Assembly: GCF_000003815.2 (NCBI RefSeq)
Contig: NC_049992.1
Coordinates: 8,034,976 to 8,098,975, forward strand
From: Branchiostoma floridae
Taxonomy: Eukaryota > Chordata > Leptocardii > Amphioxiformes > Branchiostomatidae
Length of the DNA: 64,000 bases
Direction: 5' to 3'
Positions 12,326 through 24,884 of the stretch are shown here, in pieces. Position 1 is the stretch's first letter, and every line of letters starts with the position of its first letter. Both the position numbers and the translations under genes were made by a program. A model generated the notes under the pieces. The model was not told the DNA's origin. It worked only from the letters and a program-made list of their open reading frames with translations, and did no database searches.

Positions 12326-12854
12326 TATCGTATTACCTGGATGTCTATCTTACATCGACGTATCTATGTATATATTCATATATCTATATCTATACAAATC
12401 TCATCCTATAATCTCAAATTCCATCTATTAGAAGTTGAACTAGAAATAGCTATCATGTTACTTTCCACATAATGCGACCTACCTAGTTAAATCACTTGTC
12501 TCAGATCTAAGACATTTAGGAGATAACTTTGAGAATTCAAAATTCACATTTACTGATAATATTGCACATGGTACACCCACGTTAAAGTACCTATCTTGAA
12601 ACGAAATTTACCCTTTTGGCCCTAACGCTAGCCAGTTCACCGTTCTGTTATACTTCTCACTATCTTTAGCTTTCCCAGTTCTAAATTTTCAGGTTTTGAC
12701 ACATCTCAAAATTTAGTGACGTACATAAAGAGTGATTTTTAAAGCTTCAGCAGCATATATAAAGCCGTGGTTTCACTCGCTACTTATAATGGTTACCGTT
12801 GTCATGAGAAGCTGAAAGATGTACATTATCTTAATTCAGGAGCCTCTCAAAGCC

Positions 12855-15800
12855 TTACACAGCAAACGTCAGACACTTGTGATGCTTGTGACGCTTTCCC
12901 ACGTGACTGGGGATCACCTGCTCGTTAAAGAGCGCATGCGTGGAGATGGGCTTCAGGAGGATGGCCTCGGTCTCGTGCGGGTGATATCCCTTTGAGAACC
13001 GCTGGGTGGAGTGGCAGACGCCGTAGAACAGGTAGTTCAGAATCCCTGGGAGGGACAGAACAGAAATCGTATCGATCAGGCCTACATATACATTTTTAAA
13101 GGCTGTTAAAGTTGGTAGAAATTACTATAGACTCTACTCTACTTCGCTCTTGATATTTTCCTCGACTGGTAAGCCCTAAAACGTGTGAATGCCTGATCAT
13201 ATAAGTTTCATTTTCCAATCGATCCCAATTTTTTTTCAGGTCCGTTTTTTCTGGACCAGTCCAACGAGAAAAAACGGTTTTGTACCGGTATACCGTACCG
13301 GTACCCACCCCTAATCGGGATACATCGATCACACTATCATTCTATGATAGTGAACTAATTGCATACATGTACATGCTGTGCTACGAAAGCATTTTTGGCG
13401 ACGCCTAAGAGAACAGAAAGCGTCCGTTTGGCAAAATTTCCCCAAATTCGATAGGCATTTCTGGAATTTTTCCGCTTGTGCCTAGTAGCCACATTTGTGT
13501 ATTCCCTCGGAAATTTTTTCCTCAGGTATATCCTCTTGGCTAAAAGAAACAAACTGCGTACCTATAGCCATCCAGCCTCCGTACAGTACCCATGTCTTGT
13601 CGGCCAGGCCCGCCATCATGGCGCACGTCCCCACCATGGCCAGCACGGCCAGCCAGGGCATGACGGGCGCGCGGAGCACCAGTCCCCCCCGCCCCTGGGG
13701 CAGGTACAGCAGCACCCCCACCGCCCCCAGCACGGTGGTGGTCAGGCCGATCAGCACCAGGATACCCCACACCTGCATGGGTTCAAACAAGAGTACTGTT
13801 TCGTGAGTGGTTGAAGTTGTTTTTTTAACCCTTGTCATGCTAAGAATGTTTTTCAAATCTAACAAGTTGAACCCTAAGCTGTCTGTTTAATTAACCAAAT
13901 AAGTAAAATTTGACCTATTCTTTGCTGCTGCCGCAGGTATACTTCTCTAATTACTGTGGTATGCCGTATTTAAGTGAGAGATGCCCCAAACCCGTAAAGG
14001 TACTGGACCCACAAACAGGCATAATGTATGTACAACCCGTATATGTATACTAGTCTATACGGGCTCAGTAAGGTTTTAACACTGTCAACGCCAAGGGAGG
14101 GAACGAATTATTGTTCTGTTACTCATTGCCGCATGGTGGCGTTGCGGCAACAAGAATGCGATCTTAACATGTCTGAGTCTGTATCCCCCTCGTTTCAGTT
14201 TGACGTTGTTTCTTCTTATTAAGAGTATGGTATAACTGACTCCATACTTGGTCAAAATTCATTACAGGAAAAAATTCGGGAAACAAATGTGATATTTGTT
14301 GTGAAATGTTGATTTTTTCCTGAAATTAGTAATCCCCAATGCCATGCTCAATGATGATTTCTTTCAGTGTTGAGTTTTCTTTCAATATGGTTTGACGGAA
14401 TACCCACCTGATAGAACACTTGGTCGGGGTTCCTGACGCACACCGTTGCTAGGGCAACTAAGCTGACAACTGACAACAGAACCATGGACGTGGCGATGTA
14501 TCCCGTCATCCTTGTGGGCACGACGTATTTCCGCATCCGCTTGTACAGAGGCGTGGCCTGTGCGGGTCCCTTGCTGGCCATGTTGCTCGCACGCCGTCGA
14601 TAAGCCTCCATGATGGCGTAGATGTCCACTTCTTCATCTTCGTCCTCCTCCTCCTCATTCTCGTCCCCAGAGCTCTCTGCACTTGAGTCCGACAAGGTCC
14701 CGGATGTGGTAGTCCCCGTGTAGGTTACATGTCCTGCTGACGTCAGCTCTTCGACTTCTAAGATTCCTGCTGATCTTTCCGAGTGATGACGTACACGAAC
14801 TGCGTCATCGTTGCCAGTGTCACGTGACAGCCCACTGCCATCGTCCTCCACAGTCCCGCTCACTTGGTAGCAAAGGATGATGACGCATGCGCAGGAAATC
14901 GTCTGGACAACAAGAGACGTGCTGGCGCAAAGTTCTATCAAGTCTGCCTGCCGAAAAGCGAGGGATAAAAGGCCGACAAAGATTCCCGATAGGAGGATTC
15001 CGACGACAGGTTTCGTGGTGCCGACCCGTTTTCTCAGCAGATAACTGACGAGGCCGTCGTTTGCCATGTTCTCTGCAAGTTGTGGAATTCGGTAAGAGAC
15101 GAATATGATTGCGACCGACAATATTGCCACCTGCCATAACGCGACTATGTACGTCGCAAACTTGGCTGCCGCCACAGCAAAGGCACTCGGGAGCGGGGCG
15201 AAATGATCCACCTGAGACTGGGGGGAGAGATGTGATTGTACAATGGTGACCATGGTAAACGAGGTGACTATTGCGAAAGGAGTCATGACCAGAGCGCCCC
15301 AAACGTTCCGTTTCTTGGTCCCTTTACGCTCGACTCCAGTCCGAGCCAGTTCTTCGAACCCAAGGAACCCCGGAGACAAGATGGCTGCTCCTGACGCCAC
15401 CTGTAGAGATCATACAAAAAAACGCCATGAACTTAAGTTTTACGCCCTGCACGTCCTAAGGTATTCAAGTACATGGCGACCATAGGTCATATGAAATCCA
15501 GCATAGAAGCAATGATTCATGAAGAGATCTCTTATAAGTCTTTTAAAAGTTTTTCTAAACAAGTTCTTTGGAGAACATTGTTGACAAAATCAATGGCAAT
15601 TGTGTNNNNNNNNNNNNNNNNNNNNNNNNNNNNNNNNNNNNNNNNNNNNNNNNNNNNNNNNNNNNNNNNNNNNNNNNNNNNNNNNNNNNNNNNNNNNNNN
15701 NNNNNTTTTATAGTAAATATAAATAAAAAATACAAATCATGCCATAAAACTGAAAGCAAGTCGTATAGGTCTGTACAACTATTATTGTATAAAGAACTAG

Positions 15801-18800
15801 AAAGGCCGACATTTGCTTAAGAGCAAATACAGCATATTTCAGCCATACCCCTTCCCACGCAACATTGGACTGTTCCAAATCACCCCTGCGCAAAAATGGA
15901 ACATCCTCTTAACAGTACATTATCCCCCAAAGTGGACTGGTATTGTGAATTGATTCCAGGTAAAAACAGAGCTTGCTTCTATTTTTCAGAAAATGACAAT
16001 AATCACACCTTCCATTCAGAAAATTTTCATCATGACTGAAAATTGTTGAATGACTTCATGTAATGTCATTAACAATTTTCAGTACGATAACTAGGTGTAT
16101 GTTTAAAAAAGTATAAGCTCCTTGTGATGTGGGTACATTTATTATTGCAGTGAACTTTTTTTATTCAAGTAGGGCATACGATTTAATAATTATCAAGCAG
16201 GTGCAGGTACTGTAGGGGCGTTTGTTTTCTTCAAGCTGTAAAACTGTTAAACTGTTTTACTTTGTATGCAATCAGTCATCGAGCCTATTCTTATTTTAGT
16301 TTAACAACTTCCTGCCAGACCGGGAAGATACGATTGAACCTTGTTCGAGGATTTATTTTCGTCTGTCTGGTCAGTCTGTTCATACCCTGGCACTGAGAGT
16401 GTTTTATTGGGCTGAAACTCTGGCAGTTTAAAGTTACTTACAATTTAAATGTTCAAAGTTTATGTCAAACAACAACAGCACTAGGAAATGTGGCCACTAT
16501 AGACAGGTGGTCACTATAGAGAAAATGCTGATCTATTGACTAGGAGCCATACGTTACACATGATTTCAGTACACTGATCATTAATCATATACACATTGCA
16601 CAGGTAAGCCAATTGTTTAGATGTACAATTAAGTTCAAATAATTCTGAAGAGAAATATTGATGAGAAAATAATCATTCTCGCCACTGTCTAACTTATAAT
16701 TATGTATCAAAACTAAACGCAGATTTTCTAACTAACGCACCTTTCGCCGACTTCATCAAAGGACCGCCGGCTATCAATCAAATACGGCTGTTGATTAGAC
16801 TTAGAGTTTCAAACAGTCATGTGCTGTGTGCCAGTTGACAGCGAACTTCATGCTACGTGATGTATTACATTGGTTGGACCTTCTTTCCTACAGCGGTGCT
16901 TCTACAAAATATTTAGACTGTAACACTGAGTCCCACATGTTTTATAGAATAGAATTTGACGCAGAACAGCGTTTTTTGCTGGGTATTTTTCTTGAAACAT
17001 GTCCGTGGGAATATCAGCGAGGCGGCGACGTAGGGATATCAGACCGTCAACAAAAGTCGCACGGCGGCTAACGGCGCAGCGAAGATACTAGCGCTATAAA
17101 TAAGCGCTTCAACTAAGGATGGCAACCCGTACAATATTTTTGTATACTGTTGAGCTAAGTAAAGTTTGTTGTTGATGAGGTTTTAGTTGTCTTTGAAGCT
17201 TTGACCCGAAATATTTTAAAGTCAAACTGCTGAAGAGAAGTAAGTGGCTGCTACGATTATCGTAGATATGGCCCTAAAAAAACTGATAAAAGAAGCCTTC
17301 TCAATAGTCTAAAATGCAAGAGCTTCCGGGGGGGGCTTCGCCCACCTGGGTCCCCCCCCACAGTGGCCCTGCCCCTGGACCCCGCCAGGGACATTCGGCG
17401 GCCCCCGGACCCCTGTCCGACGCTTTGAAAAAATCCTGGCGAGAAGTCTGTACGGCCTGAGTCTTCAAGTTAACGTATTGTGTGGTCCCGCTTATGAATA
17501 TTGATTAGCCTTCGCTTTCCTCTTCGCTGATTGGCTGAACCATTAATTGAATTAACTCTTCCTGACGGCTAGACGCAGGTGCAGATGTCGGCTCTGTGGG
17601 GTGAACGTCCGAAAGGTCATGGCATGGAGAACGAAAGAAAACCAATTTCCCCTAAAAAAAGTGCTGTAATTAAGCCTTTTACAGTACTTTATGCCAAAAA
17701 TTTTACTTGGATCATTTTACCAACTATCTTATGCCTATCTATACCAAATGTTACTCATACCAGGGTACAGGGGTGCAAAATATACCGTTATAAGACCGTC
17801 AACAACAGTCGCACGGAGCTAACAGCGCAGCGAAAATACCATCGCTAGCGTTTCAACTTCGGATAACAAGTTATAAGTACTGTTGAACTCAGTAACATTA
17901 AAGTTTGTTTTTAGTTGCCTTTGACGGTTTGACCTGAAATAGTGTTACGCTAAACTCCTGAAGAGAAGTTAAGTGACTGCTGCGATTATCATAGATATGC
18001 CCCTAAGAACTGATACAATATAAAGCCTTCTGAATAGTCTAAAATGCGAGAGCCTTAGGCGGGCTTCGCTCCCGCTGGCGGGAACACTGCTATATACGGG
18101 ATCATGAGGCCCCGCTTATGAATATTAATTAGCCTTTGGCCTCCTCTTCGCTGATTGGCTAGGTCTTTGATTCAATTAACTCTCCGGCTGACGCGCACAG
18201 GTGTGGCTCTGCGCGGGGTCACGGAAGGTCACGTCAGGAGGCCAAAAGAAAACAAATTTCCCCTCAGAAAAGTGCCAAAATTAATCATTTTCAAGTTGTT
18301 TATGTCAAAAATTTTACTTGAATCTTGTTACCAAGTAGCTAATGCCTATCTATACCAAATTTCAGGTCATTTAATTGTAATACCAGGGTACAGGAGCCAA
18401 AAGTGTCCTTTTTTGGTCAAAAATTGGCCAAAAATCGCAAAAATAAGCATTTTGTTGCACTGTACACCAAAAGTGTTATTGAATTTATATGAAGGGATTA
18501 TCAAGGCACATCTGTGTCAAATTTCAGCTCATTCGGTTGCAATACCAAGGTACAGGAGCCAAAAGTGTCCTTTTTTGGTCAAAAATTGGTCAAAAAATCG
18601 CAAAAATAAGCATTTTGTTGTACTGTACACCAAAAGTGTTATCGAATTTATATGGGGGCATTATCAAGGCACATCTCTGTCAAATTTCAGCTCATTTGGT
18701 TGTAATACCAGGGTACAGGGGCCAAAATATACAGTTTTGGTCTAAAATTGACCAAAAAATCTCAATAAAATCATTTTAGAGGCAGATATGAAAAAACTGA

Positions 18801-20214
18801 GAAAAAAGCATCAAGGTATTGGCCCATTCTACCCCTGTGCCAAATTTCAGGTCATTCGGTCCAGGAACGGCGGAGATGAATCACTTTGAAGATTTGACAG
18901 GAGAAAGAAAGAAGAAACATTACGAATACAATATATTTCACCATACTATGTATGGCTGAAATATAATGACTCACCAAACGTATAACGTCTGTCGTCATTT
19001 CCGAGTGTTTCCAGTTTGCACTTTGGGTGAAGAACAATCCAATGGAGAAGACAAACACCAACAGAGTGCCGGCTAGAACATGAAGGATGTCCAGGAAGAA
19101 GTTCTGTACATCCGACTTAAGTTGGGACGACACCAGACACGCCAAAACTCCGAAAATGAAAGCTAAAAAGTCTGGGTAACTTGACATGTGGGGAAGTCCT
19201 CCAATGCTCATGCTCAGTTCGTCGCTCATCACGTGACTGGACAGGTAGTCTATGGTCTGACTGAGCGCGCGTGCGCAGCAAGCACCTCCGGTCATTAACT
19301 GTAGCAGGCTGGTCCAGCCGATGACGTAAGCCACGAACTCGCCGATGGTTGCGTAGCAACAGCTGTAGGTGTCGGGCAGCTCCGAGCTGTCCGGGAGGAC
19401 ACGCAGTGCGCGTGCGCGAAGCTCCGTGTGAACCAGACCTGTTGATGTTAGAGATAAAAAGTTCTATGCAGATTTTACAATGTACTGATCATGTATCATA
19501 ACCTATCGGTATTCTCGTATTTTTATGTCAGTATTGTCGCAATTTAGGTAGAAAGGAATTGTTCATATTAGATAAAATGTGTGTATTCTTATTATATAGC
19601 GACTTCACTCTTTCTCTCCAATAACTTAGGGCTTATAACTAAGCTCATATCACTTATTGATCTGTTTTAGACACAAACACATCTATTGTTCCAACTTTAG
19701 CATCCTGTTCATTGCCTCTGGTGTGCATGGACGTTTTTTGTTATTGCTTTTTCCCTTAATATAAACTATAGAGTTAAGACAATTTTATGTGTACAATTTT
19801 TAAGCTGACATTATAGAATCTATCTATTGTATCATGATCAGATGAATGTGTACTCAAAAGACAAATAATATTTACAAGTACATATAGAGTAGTAGGTGAT
19901 ATAGAATGCCTTTACCCACCTGTTAAGAGGTTTGTGACGCATACCACGGCCAGGGACAGGAGAAGAACAGGACCGCCCACCCCCTGTATGGCGAAATACC
20001 CCGTCAACACGGCCAGTCCGAGCCCGTACTCCCCACCGAGCCCGGCTCGCACCAGGCTTCGGATCCGGGTAGCCCTGGGCCCGACGGGTGCGCCCTCCCC
20101 AGCCGGTGAGCTGGGCCCAAAGGGAGTATCGCTACCCGGGATGGTATCCAGTCGGCGCGTACGGAATAACGTCCGCGCAGTGTCCCGCATCCAGGCAGAC
20201 ATGTACCCCGGCAT
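12855..20214 (-). CDS. Diverged CAT-type SLC7 family transporter (5 coding exons)
   Basis: Exons in transcript order: 20214-19920, 19438-18975, 15400-14408, 13772-13562 and 13045-12855. They join in phase (1, 0, 0, 1) to give 717 aa, normal for a CAT protein. Exon 2 begins GLVHTELRARAL and includes YATIGEFVAYVIGWT, matching the CAT 'VTVGELWAFITGWN' helix. Exon 3 opens with ASGAAILSPGFLGFEELAR, matching 'SGAATCFYAFVGFDCIA'. The last junction, MAIG|ILNYLFYGVCHS, is at the same place and phase as in the plus-strand paralogue. Odd features: the first helix reads GGEYGLGLAVLTGYFA rather than the usual GxGIY motif, and the loop encoded in exon 3 carries a long acidic run (ENEEEEDEDEE). This may be a CAT relative with altered or lost cationic transport, as known for SLC7A4; that is inference. 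The ATG at 20214 is the first in-frame one; a 5' noncoding exon is possible. The intron between exons 2 and 3 holds a 100-N gap and tandem repeats. Confidence 0.88.
13215..13315. mobile_element. Partial copy of the 51.7 kb hAT-like element
   Basis: The sequence 'aggtccgttttttctggacc' continues to 'gtaccggtacccacccctaa', resembling the ends of the element at 51700-52700 (tagggctgggtatcggtac). It lies in the last intron of the minus-strand transporter. Confidence 0.55.
15606..15705. other. Assembly gap (100 N)
   Basis: Exactly 100 N. It falls in the intron between exons 2 and 3 of the minus-strand transporter, so no coding sequence need be missing; the reading phase is intact across the junction. 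Confidence 0.99.
17041..18200 (+). repeat. Tandem duplication with a unit of about 750 bases
   Basis: The first unit starts 'agaccgtcaacaaaagtcgc' near 17041 and the second 'agaccgtcaacaacagtcgc' near 17792. Both continue through 'cggcgcagcgaa' or its variant, 'gaagagaag', 'gaagccttct', 'agtctaaaatgc' and 'cttcgctgattggct' with moderate divergence. It is intronic in the minus-strand transporter. Confidence 0.7.
18377..18730 (+). repeat. Tandem repeat, 162-163 bp unit, about 2.3 copies
   Basis: Starts of 'g(t/c)aataccagggtacagg' at 18377, 18540 and 18702 are 163 and 162 bases apart. Each unit includes 'gccaaaagtgtcc', 'caaaaataagcattttgttg' and 'caaatttcagctcatt'. Long open frames here are a by-product of the repeat. 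Confidence 0.85.
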
Positions 20215-21857
20215 GGTCAGGTTTAGCGTCCGTCTTTCGTCCCCTTTTTGAGATGTTCCACTTAATCTTGGCAAACACTGGCGATCAGTCAGTGCCTTGA
20301 GCTATTCAGAGGCAACATGCCGTAGCAACATGCTAGTATATCCCCTGCAAACCATGACGTGTCACCTTCACTTTTAAACTATACAACAAATATGTGAATC
20401 TTCACCATGGAGCAAAACTTAACGTCGCTTTTCAAGGATATACCCAAGTCAGTGGTAAGAGTCTTGGTTCAGCTGTGCTTTAGTTTTCTACTTTCCTTCC
20501 CCAAGTCTTCTCCTTGCTGTTTATAAGACTCTTACCTGTGTTTTGTTTAGACTAGAGTCTGCACGTTCAGACTTTGTTGACTTTTGCGAAATATGAGAGT
20601 TGTAGGCATGCAGAATGTCTAAGAACAAGACATACTGGCGGATAGGTCTTCTGTATGTCCTGTAGATTCACCTGAGAGTTCTCACCTTTCTTTAGGGAAA
20701 ACAAGCCGTTCACGGTCCAGCTTGAAACACTCCGATTTGGTCTTGTAGCGCTCTCCAAACTTTCCCATCACGCTCCAATTACGTTCATCGGGTCATGTTT
20801 GAACTGTAAAGCCTGTGAAACAATCCCGTCTCGACGCACCCACACGATTTCCTAGAAGCAGCAGCCTTGTCGACGTGTTGGCGAAAGTATGTGCGCAGTC
20901 CCTATAACCACATCCGCCAACAGAAATATCGTCATATTGTGGATATGATATCCTGCAACAATGGCGACGTACACAACAGTGGGGACAGCTGGTAGAACCA
21001 CCTTACCGCCCCGGGGGCGTGTAACAGCCGGGAGCGTGACCCTGCCGAACTCAACCTGCAGGTTCTGTGGTTTAAATCAATAACAACACGAAAGACTCGC
21101 TCTTTAGTTTAGCCAGGAAAACATTTACACAACTTGGTAGACCGATAGCTTAAACTATCACTGTCTTGTTTTGTGCAAATCAGGGTATGTCACAGAATAA
21201 CCCAACTCCAAAGCTAGAGAAGTCCCACTTGACGTAATATATTACCTACAGCCTTTCAACAACAAGGAATACGTGATATTCTCACTTGCACGGTAATATT
21301 TGTAACGTTATGTATTCGTTCCGTTCCTTCATTTCACAAAAGACACCATAGTTTAGGTTTCTCCATGTTGGATTGTCGACCTGTCATGCCTGTTGTTCCG
21401 TGTAACGTTACATACGACTCTCTATCTCGTCATATCATCATCATATCGATTCCTTTGATTCGTCCTTTCCAACAACAACGAAGAAACTCCAACAGCTAAG
21501 GAAGCTTGCAGTGTGTAAAACACAGTGGGAAAAGATGACGAAAGACTGGATGCAGCTATAACGTTAGGGCTCTTCAAAGACTGTAGAGGCAGAACACAGT
21601 GGATGATGATGATGAATTCGTTCTAATCCATCTTATTGTTTCTTTCAATACCATAATGGTCCCCTCCCCATTTTGCTTATATTTTCAATCTACAGACTCT
21701 TAAGTTGTAGATAGACATACTGCCTCAAACATGTCAAACGGCGTCTGACTTTGTTGTGCACCTGTTTTGACTGTGTAGTGCAAGAGCGCCACCTATCTTA
21801 TCTTGGTGAAACTTCAAGGGTCTCGGCTTAGCTCTATGATTCACCATCATCATCATC
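20215..21857. other. Head-to-head intergenic region between the minus transporter and MICOS10
   Basis: 1.64 kb separates the two start codons, which face away from each other. The stretch must hold both promoters and any 5' noncoding exons. I see no CDS. A TGATGATGATG run near 21603 and a CATCATCATCAT run just before the MICOS10 start are simple repeats. No clear TATA box was found. Confidence 0.4.
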
Positions 21858-24412
21858 ATGGCTGCCGAAATTCGGAGTGAGGACGAGCTAGGGAAGAAAT
21901 GGGACCGCTGTCTGGCCGATACAATCGTCAAAATGGGTAGGTACAACTTGGAAACAAAGTCAAGAAGTTCAAGGGCACGACAGGCTTTCCAAAGGCTCTG
22001 AATGCGTTGTGCTTGCCCCTTAAGTTTCGGGTTCAAAGAGTGGGGAGGGGGGCGCTGTGATTTTTTTCCAGTCCAAGGGCATCTTGAACAAAGGGACCGT
22101 ATGAAACATGTGTATTTGACATCCATTTTAAATATAGACATGCCTGAGTAAGAAATCAGTGGACAATTATTCATAGAAGAGATTAAACATTTCATAGCTG
22201 AACGTGCTTTGGGACTTTGAATATCGCTATCCTGATCATACATGCATACATGTGTATATCATACCATTTTATATAACGTTACCGGTAGGTAAATAATTTA
22301 GGTTAGTAGTTTTGCGATTATTTGTCTATTTTCCGTCACAGGCGGTGGTTTGGCTGTAGGTGTGGTGTTCTCTGTCTTTCTCTTCAAACGTGAGTACAAA
22401 AGCTACAAACGTTAAATCTGCTAGAATATTACATAGTTACTGTAAATACATTTAAGTTCGCGGGGATTTAATTTCGCGGTAGCGGGAAAAAGGACTTTTC
22501 GCGGTGGATTTAAGTTCGCGGTAACACCATAGACTGTAGTCTAATACCATGATAGAAAAATGTTCGCGGTGGTTTTAATTTCGCGGTGAAGTGGTCACCG
22601 CGAAAACCGTGAACATTAATCCACCGCGAACATTTCTGCATTTACAGTATACATAATGTAACATAAATTGATATGTATAAATGCTCTTCTGTAGTTCATG
22701 CAGGGTTGAAATAATCTCCTGATGCATAAGCTCAAAACTGGAATACAAACTTAATGCATAATGGTTGTAACCATCATGCACTACTGTAATTTAAGTTTGG
22801 GGGGACTTAATTTCGCGCTAGCGGGAAAAACGCCATGGTTTTAAGTTCACGGCAGCGCCATGTACTGTAGTCTCTTACTGCCATGGAAAAATGTTCGCGG
22901 TGGTTTTAAGTTTGCGGTGAAGTGGCCACCGCGAAAACGGTGAACATTAAACCACCGCGAAAATTTCTGCATTTACACTAAATTACAGTAACTGCAACCA
23001 ATGAATAGATAAGTCCATACTCGATAATTTTGTGAATGTGATGTCAACACATCATACCTATACATGTATTAGTATTATTACCCTAATTCTTACATATACC
23101 ATTTCAATGTTAATCAATTACAAATGTATACAACATGTAATGCTAGTATACCTTTATTCGTGGGGTAACCTATATCCGTTGTGTAAAAAAACACAGCGTA
23201 TCTAGGGATATCAAGTCGATGGATGATGGTTTTAAGCTGCTATGCTTTGAAAATATTTGGAACTGCCATTCTTTGACTTGATATCCTAAAGATACCCTAT
23301 TTTTGAAAACAACAGATATAGGTCACCCCATGAAGAAAGGTGAACTAGTGTTACCTCTTAGTTTTCTTAGAGAATGTCCTATCCTGTTTTTACTGTAGGA
23401 CGGCCGTGGCCGGTAGCTTTCGGCACAGGAGTAGGACTGGGGATGGGGTATTCCAACTGTCAACATGACTTCAGGAACCCAAACCTTCTACATGGAACAT
23501 TCGTCAAAGTATGTCAAACCTTTACATGTTCTGCTTTCATTGCCTTCATATGCCATATGTACTGTAGTACATTTATCTAGAGCATAAGCTATTTTGTAGT
23601 ATTCTAATATTTCCATTTACGCACTCAAATGACAGCCAATTCAGGAGAACACAGAACACTTGTCTATTGTTCAAATTTTTGGTATGTGTTTCCATCACAA
23701 AATTCATGTGTACCCCAGAGAGTGGAATAAGGGAGGCCCTCCACTATACTCTCAGCCAGCTCCACTATACTATTTTTCAAATTTAGTGTGTTTCTTCCCT
23801 ATTTTCTTTGTTAGTTTTGCTAAGATTAATGACAATTCACAGATTTTTGTACCAAGTGGCATCACTTTTCCAGTCAGCATTGTCTGCAAAAACTTGTGAA
23901 TGAGCAATGATCAAAACAATAGTAGTTTTGCCACTTCACAACAAAGGAATAACAACAGTATATTATACTTGTAGTATTTGACACCCTCTGTCATTGCAAA
24001 ATGAACCCATTTTCATGAAAGTGCAGTGCGTTGGTGCGGGTTATTTTTGCCAGCCCCTCCACTATACTAAAAAATTCTGGGGAGAACCCTGTTAAGTATG
24101 AGTATGGGTAGGCAGAAGTCATACCATCTCACTGTATGCATGTAAGCAGCATTCTCTTCTTGAAATTCTGTAATACATCAGCTAATCACTAGGGGGCATT
24201 ACAGTCACAGTATGTGTATATTGGTTGCAGTCTCTTTGTGTAACCTCATAAATTGATGGCATAACGTAAAAATCTTGCAATAGCTTGTACATATTATGTA
24301 CCAATTTTCCTATATTAGAAAGTACCTAACCTTACTCGTTCATGCACTCTAAAGGTCTAATTAATTAATTGTTACTTTGCACTTACAGAAAATTGAGAAA
24401 GGAGAGAAGTAA
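21858..24412 (+). CDS. MICOS10: MICOS complex subunit Mic10
   Basis: Exons 21858-21936, 22342-22389, 23399-23508 and 24389-24412 join in phase (1, 1, 0) to give 86 aa, a normal length for Mic10 (about 75-95 aa). All introns are GT-AG. The N-terminal part (aa 1-25, MAAEIRSEDELGKKWDRCL...) is the conserved matrix segment. Two membrane helices follow, each with the glycine motif needed for oligomerisation: MGGGLAVGVVFSVFLF and GTGVGLGMGYSNC. A short charged tail KKIEKGEK ends the protein. Mic10 bends the inner mitochondrial membrane at cristae junctions as part of MICOS. The start ATG follows a CATCATCAT run and is the only reasonable choice; it begins the conserved region. A likely poly(A) signal is at 24858. 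The introns carry three MITEs. Confidence 0.95.
22436..22651. mobile_element. Palindromic MITE, 'CGCGGT' family copy 1
   Basis: The left end reads 'ttactgtaaatacatttaag' and 'ttcgcgg'; the right end reads 'ccgcgaacatttctgcattt' and 'acagta'. Almost the whole element is an imperfect palindrome built from repeats of TTCGCGGT / ACCGCGAA. It lies in a MICOS10 intron. Confidence 0.8.
22784..22995. mobile_element. Palindromic MITE, 'CGCGGT' family copy 2
   Basis: 'ctactgtaatttaag' at the left and 'ttctgcatttaca' plus 'ttacagtaa' at the right, with TTCGCGGT/ACCGCGAA modules between. It is only 130 bases from copy 1 and in the same orientation. Confidence 0.75.
23148..23358. mobile_element. MITE, 'GATATC' family copy 2
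   Basis: Left end 'acctttattcgtggggtaac' and 'ctatatccgtt'; right end 'acagatataggtcacccc' and 'aaaggtgaactagtgtta'. Inner inverted repeats are 'gggatatcaagtc' and 'gacttgatatcc'. It lies in MICOS10 intron 2, ending about 40 bases before exon 3. Confidence 0.75.
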
Positions 24413-24857
24413 TCAGACACCCCAAGTAGTGATAGCAGCATGACTCGGACCATCTCTCTTCCTTAGGACTTTCCTCATCACGTGAAGACAATTTCTGGAC
24501 ACTACCCTTCCCCTAAAAATTTGTACCTCTTAACTCTTCCTTTTGTCTCAACGTGTAACTAGATCATGCTTGATACTAGATGACTGTTACTGTTAGTATT
24601 CTTTAAAATGGTCCAGTGCCATTGTACCTAAATTATGTTAAAGCATCTTCTTGCTTGTGAAATTACTACGTTTAAAGATGATGCTCTGATGTTTTTCTCA
24701 AAATAAGAAAATTGATGCTCATTGACAATAATTTTTATTGTCTATCATGTGTGAACAAGTAATGTTTGAGGTATTGACAGCCTGTATTCACATTATGTAT
24801 TAATGCTAGTAACAAGTTATTCCTTGTGATACAAGGCTCTTCTTCAACTGAAGACAT

Positions 24858-24863
24858 AATAAA
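24858..24863 (+). terminator. Candidate poly(A) signal of MICOS10
   Basis: AATAAA about 445 bases after the stop codon at 24410-24412; it implies a 3' UTR of roughly 460 bases. Confidence 0.45.
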
Positions 24864-24884
24864 AAGTTCAAAAAGAAATGTGGT

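Noticed and set aside
13482-13814. Overlapping open frames on both strands near 13.5-13.8 kb
   Set aside because: Only the minus-strand frame is the transporter exon (13772-13562); the plus-strand ones are its shadow.
18155-18779. Plus-strand frames of up to 196 codons with a repeated 'KCPFLVKNW' peptide
   Set aside because: The peptide comes from the 162-bp tandem repeat and shifts frame between copies, so it is not a protein repeat.
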